DNA of 64,000 bases from Nodosilinea sp. E11 (GTDB lineage: Bacteria; Cyanobacteriota; Cyanobacteriia; Phormidesmidales; Phormidesmidaceae): the NCBI RefSeq assembly GCF_032813545.1, contig NZ_CP136520.1, positions 4,954,001 to 5,018,000 on the forward strand, read 5' to 3'. Made by a program: the position numbers and the translations under genes. Below, one piece after another: positions 1-8,812 of this stretch. The notes under the pieces were generated by a model. That model had not been told where the DNA came from. It did not search any database and saw only the letters and a program-made list of their open reading frames with translations. The stretch's first letter is position 1. Each line of letters starts with the position of its first letter.

Positions 1-1
1 G

Positions 2-175
2 TTTGTGCTGGGTGAGGGCATTGAAAAAGAAGAAACCAACTTCGCCGACGAAGTAGCGGCCCAGACGGGGCAGAAGAAAGCTCAGCCTGAAGCAACAGTG
101 GCCGAGGCTGCCCCCGAACCCACGCCCGAACCTGCTCCCGAGCCTACTGCAAAGAAGGCTAAGAAAAAGAAGTAG
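2..175 (+). CDS. tsf: Elongation factor Ts, C-terminal end (partial)
   Basis: This is the last 57 codons of a gene that enters from the left edge. The visible protein starts FVLGEGIEKEETNFADEVAAQ, which matches the conserved C-terminal end of cyanobacterial EF-Ts, and continues into an Ala/Pro/Glu-rich tail ending in a lysine cluster (KKAKKKK). EF-Ts recycles EF-Tu by exchanging GDP for GTP in the cytoplasm. Cyanobacterial tsf usually follows rpsB and often lies near recG, which is found 1.5 kb downstream here. Identification rests on a short stretch, so it is good but not absolute. Confidence 0.85.
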   Translation, partial: FVLGEGIEKEETNFADEVAAQTGQKKAQPEATVAEAAPEPTPEPAPEPTAKKAKKKK

Positions 176-228
176 TCTCCTGGGGCTAGTAGTCTGCCAA
201 GCTAGAGGTGACAGGTGAGTGGGTTCAA

Positions 229-269
229 GGTGTCAGGTGTCAGGTTCTAGATCTGTCATGAACCTGACA
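229..269. repeat. Heptamer repeat plus 10-bp inverted repeat after tsf
   Basis: Two and a third copies of the heptamer GGTGTCA (229-245) run into a perfect 10-bp inverted repeat, TGTCAGGTTC at 238-247 and GAACCTGACA at 260-269, with a 12-nt spacer. There is no T-run after it. Similar degenerate heptamers recur near 52.5 kb, which suggests a short dispersed repeat type of this genome rather than a gene part. Confidence 0.6.
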
Positions 270-359
270 TCTGATCTCCTCAACGTTCAGAGCCTGTCAC
301 AATCAGCTTGGTTAAGGACTAGCTACCTTAAAGGGCAGGTTGGCCCGCTAATCACCCAG

Positions 360-391
360 AACGGGGGTACTCTAATGGGTCCCCCGTTTTC
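360..391 (+). terminator. Rho-independent terminator downstream of tsf
   Basis: A perfect 8-bp stem, AACGGGGG (360-367) with CCCCCGTT (381-388), a 13-nt loop and a short T-run. It lies between tsf and the next plus-strand gene and most likely ends the tsf transcript. Confidence 0.7.
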
Positions 392-430
392 GATATTCTT
401 TATAATCAGGTATGGCATGGACAGAGAGGC

Positions 431-1678
431 ATGGTAAGGCCGGTTGAAAGCATTCGCAAAGATCTCAAGGCGCTTGAGGGGGTTACAGCCACTCTGGCCG
501 AAGAGTTTAGCCAAAATTATGCCACCTACCTAACGGTGCTAGGCCAGGCCCTTCACCGTCAGGTGATTATGGCCACCTATCATCTCTGTACCCAGGTTTA
601 TCCCGAAGAATTTTTGGCTCTGACGGTGAGCGATCGCTCCCGACTACAGCAAAATATTCAGACCTTGGGGCGAAACTCCCGGCAATGGCTTCTGGACCTG
701 CTAGAGCCCAACCAAACGCCCGTTGACCTAGACCAGCGGCTCGACCCCGATGAGCTCAACCGCTTAGGGAGTGCCCTAGCGGCCCTGACTTCAGGGATTG
801 ACTCTGCTGAGAATCACGACTCTGAGAGTCATGATTCCGAAAATCGAGATTCCGAAAACCAAGATTTTGGCGATCAAGACTTGGCCAAAACCCCTGAGGA
901 AAGTTATGGGGACGTGGATATCCCCAATGCCGCCGAGTCAGACAGAGCCGAGCCAGATGGAGCCGAGTCTGCTGTAGAGGCATCACAGATCGCCGCTGAT
1001 GCTTCAGACGATGGTGAATCTCTAAAGGATTCAGAGGTCACTTCCCGGCTCGATCCCAAAACTCTGGTGCAGTCAGTGATCATGGCTGCCATGGCTAGCG
1101 ACCCTGAAGCTTCCTTGAGCGATCGCCCCTTTACTGGCGACCCGCTGACTCCCACTTTGGTGGCTAAGCACCATCTCATCCTGGAGCAGAGGATTCGCGA
1201 GGTGTTGCAGCGGGTATCGAGAAAAGCCAACCAGCTGCTAAGACAGGCCAAACTGATTCCCGACCTGCCCGAGGCGGTGCTGGAGGCGGCAGCCGATGCC
1301 GACATAGCTACTGCCAAGGGGCGCTCTGCTCCCAACGTGCTCAATGTGCTGGTGGCCATCACAGGCGATATCCCCGAGGAGTTTGGTGACCCAGAACCCG
1401 ATGGTGATGACGACACAATCGCCGACTCTGATGATGGCGATGGCGATGACGATGAGGCCCTAGAAGGCACGATGACCCACCTAGCCGCCATTCAGCTCAG
1501 GCTGAGCGATCTTGAATTTGGCGATGTGCAGTCGGCCCTGTGGCGCAGTAAACTGCGTACGGCGGTAGGGCGGTTGCGCAAGTTGGGCAAACAGTACCAG
1601 CAGGCCGAGCGTGAGCTGGCGATCGCCCAGGCCGAGCAAGCCTGGCGAGCAGTCTGGTACGACGACTCATCCCGGTAA
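431..1678 (+). CDS. Conserved cyanobacterial protein with acidic insert, upstream of recG
   Basis: A 415-aa protein of unknown function. The N-terminal ~110 residues are predicted mostly helical. Residues ~115-215 are a low-complexity acidic segment with near repeats of the type DSENxD (SENHDSESHDSENRDSENQD) encoded by degenerate 18-nt DNA repeats at about 800-870. Another acidic stretch (DPEPDGDDDTIADSDDGDGDDD) lies near residues 320-345, and the C-terminus is a basic helical segment. There is no signal peptide or membrane segment. It ends 19 nt before recG, so the two are probably co-transcribed. The start ATG follows an AGAGAGG ribosome-binding site. The real coding frame is supported by codon usage and by the close recG junction; function is unknown. 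Confidence 0.8.
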   Translation: MVRPVESIRKDLKALEGVTATLAEEFSQNYATYLTVLGQALHRQVIMATYHLCTQVYPEEFLALTVSDRSRLQQNIQTLGRNSRQWLLDLLEPNQTPVDLDQRLDPDELNRLGSALAALTSGIDSAENHDSESHDSENRDSENQDFGDQDLAKTPEESYGDVDIPNAAESDRAEPDGAESAVEASQIAADASDDGESLKDSEVTSRLDPKTLVQSVIMAAMASDPEASLSDRPFTGDPLTPTLVAKHHLILEQRIREVLQRVSRKANQLLRQAKLIPDLPEAVLEAAADADIATAKGRSAPNVLNVLVAITGDIPEEFGDPEPDGDDDTIADSDDGDGDDDEALEGTMTHLAAIQLRLSDLEFGDVQSALWRSKLRTAVGRLRKLGKQYQQAERELAIAQAEQAWRAVWYDDSSR

Positions 1679-1697
1679 AATTCTGGGAATTGGACCT

Positions 1698-4235
1698 ATG
1701 GCGGAAGCACAACCTTCCCCGCCCGATTGGGTGCGGCTGCAGCGGGCTCTCTCCGTGGAGGCCGAAACCGGCTTTAACGACCTAGTGGGTAAACAGCAAC
1801 GCTTCAGCGAGTTTTTGCGCGATAGCTTACACCAGCCGCCCGCTAGTTTGCCTGGAGATCAGCAGGGTGCTTGGCAGACCCTGGCCCACAAGTATGCGGG
1901 TTATATCGACCTGAGCTTTGCCCAGCGTCAGCATTTAGTAGCCGAGACCCGTCGTTTTCTCTACGGTACCCAGCGCCTGCTGGAGAAAGTGGCGGAAACC
2001 AAAACCCTCCGCACCAAGGAGGGTAGCCCGGTAGAACCGGGTGAATCTACCCCCGCTAAAACCTCTCGACGGCCCAAAACCACCCCCAAAACCACCCAAC
2101 TAGCGGAGACCTCCGGGACGGGTAGCTTGCGCGTTGGCCTCGAACAGCCAATCACTTACTTGAAGGGTATTGGGCCTAAAAACAGCGATCGCCTTGCCAA
2201 GTTGGGCCTCTTTACGGTTCAAGATGTCCTCTATTACTACCCCCGCGATCACATCAACTACGCCCAGCAGGTCAAAATTCGCGACTTAGAACCGGGCGAA
2301 ACCGTCACGATTGTCGGCACCGTCAAGCGGGTCAACTGCTTCACCAGCCCCCGCAATAAAAAGCTGACCATTTTTGAGTTGCAACTCTCCGACGGCAGTG
2401 GCACCCTCAAGCTCAACCGCTTTTACCCCGGCAATCGTTACGCTACCCCCAGCTGGCAGCAGCAGCAAAAACGCCAGTATCCTCAGGGGGCGATCGTCGC
2501 CGCCTCGGGCCTGGTGAAGGCGGGCAAGTTTGGGGTGACGCTGGAAGATCCACACCTAGAGGTGTTGGATAGCCTGAGCGATCGCATCGAGTCGCTCACC
2601 ATTGGCCGTATGGTGCCGGTGTATGCGCTCACCGAGGGCGTTCCTGCCGATCTGGTACGCAAAGCAGTGGCCGCCGCCCTGCCCGCCCTTCCAGACCTAC
2701 AGGATCCGCTACCGGTAGATCTGCGACAGCGGTACGAGTTGATTGGGGTGGGGGATGCGATCGGGCAAATCCACTTTCCCGACGACGAAGCGCACCTAGC
2801 CCAAGCCCGCCGCCGCCTAATCTTCGACGAATTTCTTTACCTTCAGCTTGGTTTACTGCGCCGTCGCCAGCAGCAGCAGGCTCAGCAAACCGCCATTACC
2901 CTGGCTCCCACCGGAGCCCTGATCGACGACTTTTACAACATCATTCCCTTTAGCCTCACCGGGGCTCAACAGCGTGTCGTCAACGACATTCTCTCCGACC
3001 TGCAAAAGCCCGTCCCCATGAACCGCTTAGTGCAGGGCGATGTGGGGTCTGGGAAAACCGTAGTAGCGGTGGTCGCGACCCTCGCTGCCATTCAGTCGGG
3101 CTACCAGGCCGCCATTATGGCCCCCACCGAAGTACTAGCCGAGCAGCACTACCGCAAGCTAGTGGAGTGGTTCAACCAGCTGCACCTCACTGTAGAACTG
3201 CTGACGGGGTCTACCCGAGCCGCCAAACGGCGTCAAATGCTGGGAGAACTCGCCACCGGAGAGCTTCCCATTCTGGTTGGCACCCATGCCCTGATCGAAG
3301 ATCCCGTTCAATTTCGCGACCTGGGTCTGGTCGTGATCGATGAGCAGCACCGCTTTGGTGTGCAGCAGCGGGCCAGGCTGACCCAAAAAGGGGCTAACCC
3401 CCACGTACTTACCCTCACGGCTACCCCCATTCCCCGCACGCTAACGCTGACCATGCACGGCGATTTAGACGTAAGCCAGATCGACGAACTGCCGCCGGGG
3501 CGCAAAACGATTCAAACCACCCTGCTGACCAATAAAGAACGCACCCATGCCTACGACCTCATGCGCCGCGAGATCGCCCAGGGTCGCCAGGTCTACGTCG
3601 TGCTACCCCTGGTAGACGAGTCAGAAAAGCTCGATCTAAAATCGGCGGTGGAAGAGCACCAGCGGTTAGCAGAGGTGATTTTTCCGGAGTTCACTGTTGG
3701 TCTGCTCCACGGGCGCATGTCTTCCGCCGAGAAAGATGCCGCCATTACCGCCTTTCGTAATCAGGAGAGCCACATTCTGGTATCGACTACCGTGGTGGAA
3801 GTTGGGGTAGATGTGCCCAATGCCTCGGTAATGCTGATCGAGCATGCCGAACGGTTTGGCCTGTCTCAACTGCACCAGCTGCGGGGCCGGGTGGGGCGCG
3901 GGGCAGCACAGTCGTTTTGCCTCTTGCTCAGCGGCAGCCGCAGCGAAAATGCCTTGCAGCGGCTCAAAGTATTAGAGCAATCTCAAGATGGCTTCTTTAT
4001 CGCCGAGATGGATCTGCGCTTTCGCGGTCCTGGAGAGGTGCTGGGTACCCGTCAGTCGGGCCTGCCTGACTTTGCGCTGGCGAGTTTGATTGAGGATCAA
4101 GATGTGCTGATGGTCGCTCGTCAGGCGGCAGAAGCGCTGCTTAAAGAAGATCCAGCCCTAGCTCGCTGGCCCAAACTGTCCAAAGAGCTCCAGCGCCGCT
4201 ACGAAAAACTGATGGGCGGCGCAATTATGACCTAA
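1698..4235 (+). CDS. recG: ATP-dependent DNA helicase RecG
   Basis: An 845-aa RecG, which remodels stalled replication forks and Holliday junctions. After a cyanobacteria-type N-terminal extension (~150 aa), the wedge/OB domain begins near PITYLKGIGPKNSDRLAKLG. The helicase core shows Walker A GDVGSGKT (residues 447-454), motif Ia APTEVLAEQH, the DEQH Walker B box (548-551), motif III TLTATPIPRTL and motif VI QLRGRVGRG, followed by the RecG C-terminal domain. I chose the ATG at 1698 (protein begins MAEAQPSPPDWVR); the frame stays open 29 codons further upstream, but that would overlap the preceding gene. Confidence 0.97.
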   Translation: MAEAQPSPPDWVRLQRALSVEAETGFNDLVGKQQRFSEFLRDSLHQPPASLPGDQQGAWQTLAHKYAGYIDLSFAQRQHLVAETRRFLYGTQRLLEKVAETKTLRTKEGSPVEPGESTPAKTSRRPKTTPKTTQLAETSGTGSLRVGLEQPITYLKGIGPKNSDRLAKLGLFTVQDVLYYYPRDHINYAQQVKIRDLEPGETVTIVGTVKRVNCFTSPRNKKLTIFELQLSDGSGTLKLNRFYPGNRYATPSWQQQQKRQYPQGAIVAASGLVKAGKFGVTLEDPHLEVLDSLSDRIESLTIGRMVPVYALTEGVPADLVRKAVAAALPALPDLQDPLPVDLRQRYELIGVGDAIGQIHFPDDEAHLAQARRRLIFDEFLYLQLGLLRRRQQQQAQQTAITLAPTGALIDDFYNIIPFSLTGAQQRVVNDILSDLQKPVPMNRLVQGDVGSGKTVVAVVATLAAIQSGYQAAIMAPTEVLAEQHYRKLVEWFNQLHLTVELLTGSTRAAKRRQMLGELATGELPILVGTHALIEDPVQFRDLGLVVIDEQHRFGVQQRARLTQKGANPHVLTLTATPIPRTLTLTMHGDLDVSQIDELPPGRKTIQTTLLTNKERTHAYDLMRREIAQGRQVYVVLPLVDESEKLDLKSAVEEHQRLAEVIFPEFTVGLLHGRMSSAEKDAAITAFRNQESHILVSTTVVEVGVDVPNASVMLIEHAERFGLSQLHQLRGRVGRGAAQSFCLLLSGSRSENALQRLKVLEQSQDGFFIAEMDLRFRGPGEVLGTRQSGLPDFALASLIEDQDVLMVARQAAEALLKEDPALARWPKLSKELQRRYEKLMGGAIMT

Positions 4236-4554
4236 GCTAGCGTTCGATTTAAGCGTAAGAGCTATAGCTGTGGCCAAGCAGGTGAGTCATCTCCCCCATC
4301 AATATCTCCCCGTAAATACCTAACATTTGAACCTTTTGCAGCCCTTCTAGCTGCCCTCTCTAATGGACCGAGGCCTCTCTAGACCCTCCAGCGGTGGTGG
4401 CGAATTATCTATGCGACAATAAACACCTATGGCTTGAGCGAAGCGCACTCAATCTTCCCCATCGCCTTGGCGCTTGGCAACTCTCTGGCTGCTCAAGTCG
4501 TCAATCTCTGCACGCTCTGTAAACCATCGCCCCACCCCCTACTTCACCCTGCCC
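4236..4554. other. Intergenic region between recG and helicase-like gene
   Basis: About 320 bases with no convincing gene, RNA or strong hairpin. If the following gene starts at the earlier ATG (4474) the gap is 238 bases. It presumably holds the promoter of the downstream gene, but I could not assign -35/-10 boxes. Confidence 0.4.
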
Positions 4555-6087
4555 GTGATTGAGGCCCAAGTACACCAACAACTGCGCGCCCTGCTGCGGG
4601 AATGGGGAGAGCCAAGCTGGCCCCATCATTTGACGCTGGCACGGCTGGTGGCGCGGGCGTTGCGGCTGGGGCGCAGTGCTCTATTACAGGTAGGCGGCCT
4701 GTCGGCTTACCAGGGAGAATACCGCCTCAGCTACCTCATTGCCTTGATGATGTGGCCTGGTCCGGCCATCATTGTGGCTCCTGAGTCCACTATCCAGCGG
4801 GTGCTGATGGTCGAGTTGCCGCGCCTACAGGAAAAGCTGCGGCTGCGTAAGTCGGTGCAGCGGGGTAGTCATTGGCCCGGTGACACCTTCTCAGGTCTGC
4901 TAATGACCACGCCTGAGGACTGGCTGAGCGATCGCCTAGGGGGTGAAAACCGCTTTCCTGAAGGCATTCCAACCCTGATTGACGATGCCGATAACCTGGA
5001 GCGGTGGCTGCGTCAGCAACTCACCGCCGACCTCGGCCCCCTCGACTGGAATCAGCTAGCCTTGGCCTATCCCGATCATCAGAGGCTGATTCAAGATACC
5101 CATGTAGCCCTTACCCACGCCGCCTTTCAGCGCCCGACCAACCCCTACCATCGCTATCTTTTAGAAGAAGGGGACAGCCAACAGCTCCAGCGACTACACC
5201 AGATCCTCACCGCCAGTCGGGTGGAGTCCTCCCATGTCGAGGGGCCGATGCCGCCCCGATGGGCTGAGTTTTGGCGGCAGTTCAACCCGCCCAATCACCT
5301 GCTGTGGTTTGCAGTCGAGCGCGATCGCGGCCAAATGAGCCTCCACTGCGCTCCGGTCGAGCTAGCCACAGCGTTAGCCCCCATCTGGGCTCAGCAGCCC
5401 GTGGTGCTGATCGGCGCTGCCCTCGACCTCGATGCGGCAGCCGATAATTTTCGCCAGCGGCTGGGGCTAGACGACCTCACCTGCCTTCAGTTTGCCCCTA
5501 ACCGCCACAACGACGCCATTCAGTTATACCTGCCCAGCCACCTACCGTTGCCGAATACGCCCGAATTCCAGGGAGGACTGCACCAGGAGATTCGTCGTCT
5601 GCTGATGGCGGTTCGCCCCGATCGCCCTGGCCCCACGGTGATTTTGCTGGACGATCTCCCTCTCAAAGGACAACTGGGGGCCGCCCTAGCAGGAGAGTTT
5701 GGCTCGCGAGTACAGGTAGAGCAGGCCGACATTGGCCCCAACAGCATTCTGGTAAGCGGCTGGGAGTTTTGGCGGCAGCACCGCGCCCTGGTGCCGCCGC
5801 CGGCCCTGTTGATCGTCGCGACTCTGCCATTGCCTTCCCTAGAAAACCCGATGGTGGCGAGTCGGGTAGCCTTTCACAAGCGGCGGCGGCAAGATTGGTT
5901 TCGCCTATACCTGTTGCCCACGGCGGTGACCGAGCTCCAGCGGGCGATCGCCCCTTCGCGGCAGCACCAGGGCATGGTGGCCCTGCTCGATACCCGCGTG
6001 CACTATCGCAGCTACGGAGCGCAAATTTTAGAGGCGCTGAGCCCAGCTGCCTGTGTGCGATCGCTGCCCGATGAGTGGAGGCCGTAG
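4555..6087 (+). CDS. Cyanobacterial DinG/Rad3-like helicase-fold protein, degenerate motifs
   Basis: A ~510-aa protein resembling a cyanobacterial family usually annotated as ATP-dependent DNA helicase (DinG/XPD-like). The pattern HHLTLARLVARALRLGRSALLQ, then RLSYLIALMMWPGPAIIVAPE, matches the region around helicase motifs I and Ia. However, the phosphate-binding loop expected there reads GGLSAYQGEYRL with no GK(T/S), and the motif II position reads LIDDADNL instead of DEAH. The protein may have lost ATPase activity or use divergent motifs. GTG at 4555 gives the family-like start MIEAQVHQQLRALLREWG; an ATG at 4474 in frame is the alternative. Function as a helicase is inference. Confidence 0.7.
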   Translation: MIEAQVHQQLRALLREWGEPSWPHHLTLARLVARALRLGRSALLQVGGLSAYQGEYRLSYLIALMMWPGPAIIVAPESTIQRVLMVELPRLQEKLRLRKSVQRGSHWPGDTFSGLLMTTPEDWLSDRLGGENRFPEGIPTLIDDADNLERWLRQQLTADLGPLDWNQLALAYPDHQRLIQDTHVALTHAAFQRPTNPYHRYLLEEGDSQQLQRLHQILTASRVESSHVEGPMPPRWAEFWRQFNPPNHLLWFAVERDRGQMSLHCAPVELATALAPIWAQQPVVLIGAALDLDAAADNFRQRLGLDDLTCLQFAPNRHNDAIQLYLPSHLPLPNTPEFQGGLHQEIRRLLMAVRPDRPGPTVILLDDLPLKGQLGAALAGEFGSRVQVEQADIGPNSILVSGWEFWRQHRALVPPPALLIVATLPLPSLENPMVASRVAFHKRRRQDWFRLYLLPTAVTELQRAIAPSRQHQGMVALLDTRVHYRSYGAQILEALSPAACVRSLPDEWRP

Positions 6088-6158
6088 CCAGAGTGATTGG
6101 CTTCCCAATTCGCTACCGTTAATGGTAGAACGAACGTAGAACGTAGCGGCGTATACCC

Positions 6159-6374
6159 ATGGGCGAATCAAAGCGACGCAAAGAACAGTTAGGAGATCAG
6201 TACGGGCAGGCCGAGCCGATTTTGCCTTGGCTCCCTATTACCAAAGACCAATCGCAGCAGTTTATGAAGTGGACCACTCGGGGCACCTGGGGATCCATTA
6301 TTGTGATTATTGCGTTTTGGATTACCCTGCGGTTTGTTGGGCCTGGGCTGGGCTGGTGGACCCTGGCAGACTGA
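6159..6374 (+). CDS. DUF2839 family small membrane protein
   Basis: A 71-aa protein starting MGESKRRKEQLGDQYGQ, with LPWLPITKDQSQQFMKWTTRGTW and one C-terminal hydrophobic helix (SIIVIIAFWITLRFVGPGLG). This is the signature of DUF2839, a family confined to cyanobacteria and plastids with no assigned function. The basic/polar N-terminus is expected to be cytoplasmic, with a single membrane span. It stands alone after the helicase-like gene. Confidence 0.88.
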   Translation: MGESKRRKEQLGDQYGQAEPILPWLPITKDQSQQFMKWTTRGTWGSIIVIIAFWITLRFVGPGLGWWTLAD

Positions 6375-6475
6375 GCGATGGTGCGCTGAGATAACAACCT
6401 CAGGGTTTCAACACAATCGGTCGCCTAATTGGCGATGATATAGCCATAGTCACTTGGGTTAGGACATCCAGAAAC

Positions 6476-6509
6476 CCTAGAAACGTTCGAACGTTCAAAC
6501 GTTCTTAGG
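6476..6509. promoter_or_regulatory. Imperfect 34-nt palindrome with 8-nt periodic CGTTC
   Basis: CGTTC occurs at 6484, 6492 and 6500, exactly 8 nt apart. The central GAACGTTC (6489-6496) is a perfect palindrome, and the whole block from CCTAG (6476) to TTAGG (6509) is palindromic with a few mismatches. It lies ~120 bases upstream of the 6629 gene and looks like a multi-site operator; no regulator can be named. Confidence 0.45.
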
Positions 6510-6628
6510 AGACATGTCTTAACCGAACTGGCTACAGCCATAGCTAAGAAATCGTAATCTAGGCTTTCCGTCTCCCGTAGATTCTAGGTAGAGTTAGGGG
6601 AGGTGGTTACGCTGGAGTTTAGGGGTAT

Positions 6629-8812
6629 ATGCTGAGCCAACAACGGCAGTCTGGGCCACAGCCGGGAGAGCCGTTAGCAGACGGATTATCCACCAATTTT
6701 CACTTAATTGACGATAGCGATGACCCAGCTCTGGCATTGCCCCAGATCCTGACCCCTGCTCCGGTAGGCAGCCAGTCGTGGCGCTTGCTGGTGATTTCTC
6801 TGCTGGGCTGCTTCGTCGCCAGCGGCGCAGCGGTAGGAGCTTTTCTTTGGCTGATCAACTTACCGCCTACCGCCAACTGCGAGACTACGGCTACCGTTAC
6901 CACCGATCGCGCTCAGTTATTCTGTGCCCAAACGGCTGCCGAATCGGGCGAGTTGAGCGATGTCTTGGCGGCCCTAGCCTTAGTCGGCAGTTGGACCGCC
7001 GACCATCCCCTCTACTACGAGGTACAGCCTCTGGTAGAGCAATGGTCGTGGGTGGCCCTGAAAGCCGCCGAGCAAGAACTGCGCAGCAATGGCAGTATGG
7101 CCGAAGCCCAGGCTTTAGTCGGGTATATTCCAGCCGACAGCGCAGTCTTTGCTACGGCGCAAAACACCATCGCTACCTGGCAGAGCGAGTGGGAGCAGGG
7201 GGAGGCTCTCTTGGCCATCGCCCAGGAAGCCCTAAAGCAGAAAGATTGGCCTACCGCTACGCTGCAAGTGCAGGCCCTAGCAGAACTGAACAACTCTCAC
7301 TGGCGGGTGAATCAGGTCCAGGCTCTATCTCGCCAGATTCGCCAGGAGCGCCAGGCCCAGGAACTGCTCGATCGGGCTGTAGCCACAGCGGCCCCTGGGG
7401 GCAGCGATCGCCTCGCCGCCGCTCTGGACACCGCCAGCCAGATCGATGAGGGCACCTACGCCCGCCAGCATGCCCAGCCTTACCTCAATCGCTGGAGCGA
7501 CCTACTGCTCGATCTGGGCTTAGACAAGTGGTACAGCTCAGAGTTAGATGCTGCTCTTGCCCTGGGCCGCAGTGCCGCCCTCAACCCCAGCCGCGCCAAA
7601 GTCGCCCAAGACCTGATCTGGCTGAGTCAGTCTCGACAACTGGCTCAGCAAAGTCTGACTGCCTGGCGCACCTCTCCCGACCAAATGGTCAAGCTTTACC
7701 AAGCTATGCTGCTGGCCAACCGAGTCTCGACCGACAGCCCCTACTACGCTCAGGCCCAGTCTAGTGTAGCCACCTGGCGGGGCCATCTGGGCGATCTGGC
7801 TCGGTTACAAACGGCCCAGGCCATTGGGCAGGTGCGCCATCGCGATGCTTTCAACGCAGCCATTGACCAAGCTGCCCAGGTTCCCCTGGGTCACCCTCGC
7901 CGGGTGCAGGCCCAAACCATGGTGGCCCACTGGCGGCAAGAAATCGAGCGGATTGAAGACCGTCCCCAGCTCATCCAGGCCCACACCCTGGCTAGTGCCA
8001 AAACCGTTGAAGGTCTGCAAGCGGCAATTCAAACCGCCAATGGAGTGGCGCTGCATCGCGCCTTGCGCAACGAGGCCCAGAGCTGGATTTACATCTGGAC
8101 TAGCGAGCTGCAGGTGATGGAAGACCAACCCCAGCTCAACCGAGCGCGATCGCTGGCTGCCCAGGGCAACCTCTCTCAAGCCATAGTGCAAGCCTCCAGT
8201 ATTCGACCAGGTCGGGCGCTGTATGGGGAAGCCCAAGCGGCGATCGCAGGCTGGCAGCGTCAGATCGCTGCCGCCGAACAGGCTCGCCTCCGTGCGCTTC
8301 AGCGCGCTGCCGCCCCCAGTATCGACCCAGCCCCAGCCCCCCTAGAACTGGAGGTAGACGCCTCCTCCAACGATCCGAGCATGCCGCCAGAAGAGGCCTT
8401 GCCCATAGCCCCAGCCCCGGCGATGCCCGATCAGCGGTTGCGGCGTGCGCCCCTGCCAGCTCGCATTGAAACCATCCCTGGCGACCCTGCCCCAGCGGCC
8501 ATCGAAGCCGTGCCCCCGTCCCCACCGTCATCCCAGCCCGCCGCCTATCCTACGCCAGATACAGTGCCAACAGAGGTGGTCCCGTTCCAGGCCCCGCCAG
8601 CGCCCTTGCCAGCCCCCGCTGCCGCACCTAGCCCGCTGCTAATCGTGCCACCAGTCGTCGCGCCTCAACCCCTTGAGATGGCCCCCGATTCAGGCGCTTC
8701 CCCCCTTAGAGAACCTCAGGCCGCGCAACCAGTAGTGCCTCGGGTATCTGTTCAACCCCAGCCCGAAGACAGCATTGGGGGCAGCCTGCGAACAATTGGC
8801 TCACTCCCCTAG
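6629..8812 (+). CDS. Single-span membrane protein with helical repeats and Pro-rich tail
   Basis: A 727-aa protein of unknown function. Residues 1-50 are polar, followed by one membrane span (RLLVISLLGCFVASGAAVGAFLWLI, ~52-76). Residues ~100-570 are Ala/Gln/Leu-rich helical repeats of about 40 residues carrying a pattern like A-x-x-x-I-A-x-W-Q (for example TAQNTIATWQ, AQSSVATWR, AQTMVAHWR, AQAAIAGWQ). The C-terminal ~160 residues are rich in Pro/Ala. The repeat resembles the C-terminal module of the caspase-fold protein at 44706-46694, so it may be a shared protein-interaction scaffold. The last 12 bases overlap the convergent DUF790 gene. Confidence 0.8.
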   Translation: MLSQQRQSGPQPGEPLADGLSTNFHLIDDSDDPALALPQILTPAPVGSQSWRLLVISLLGCFVASGAAVGAFLWLINLPPTANCETTATVTTDRAQLFCAQTAAESGELSDVLAALALVGSWTADHPLYYEVQPLVEQWSWVALKAAEQELRSNGSMAEAQALVGYIPADSAVFATAQNTIATWQSEWEQGEALLAIAQEALKQKDWPTATLQVQALAELNNSHWRVNQVQALSRQIRQERQAQELLDRAVATAAPGGSDRLAAALDTASQIDEGTYARQHAQPYLNRWSDLLLDLGLDKWYSSELDAALALGRSAALNPSRAKVAQDLIWLSQSRQLAQQSLTAWRTSPDQMVKLYQAMLLANRVSTDSPYYAQAQSSVATWRGHLGDLARLQTAQAIGQVRHRDAFNAAIDQAAQVPLGHPRRVQAQTMVAHWRQEIERIEDRPQLIQAHTLASAKTVEGLQAAIQTANGVALHRALRNEAQSWIYIWTSELQVMEDQPQLNRARSLAAQGNLSQAIVQASSIRPGRALYGEAQAAIAGWQRQIAAAEQARLRALQRAAAPSIDPAPAPLELEVDASSNDPSMPPEEALPIAPAPAMPDQRLRRAPLPARIETIPGDPAPAAIEAVPPSPPSSQPAAYPTPDTVPTEVVPFQAPPAPLPAPAAAPSPLLIVPPVVAPQPLEMAPDSGASPLREPQAAQPVVPRVSVQPQPEDSIGGSLRTIGSLP

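Noticed and set aside
904-1491. 195-codon Ser-rich minus-strand frame
   Set aside because: Antisense to the acidic-repeat gene; composition is what complementing Asp/Glu/Ala codons gives.
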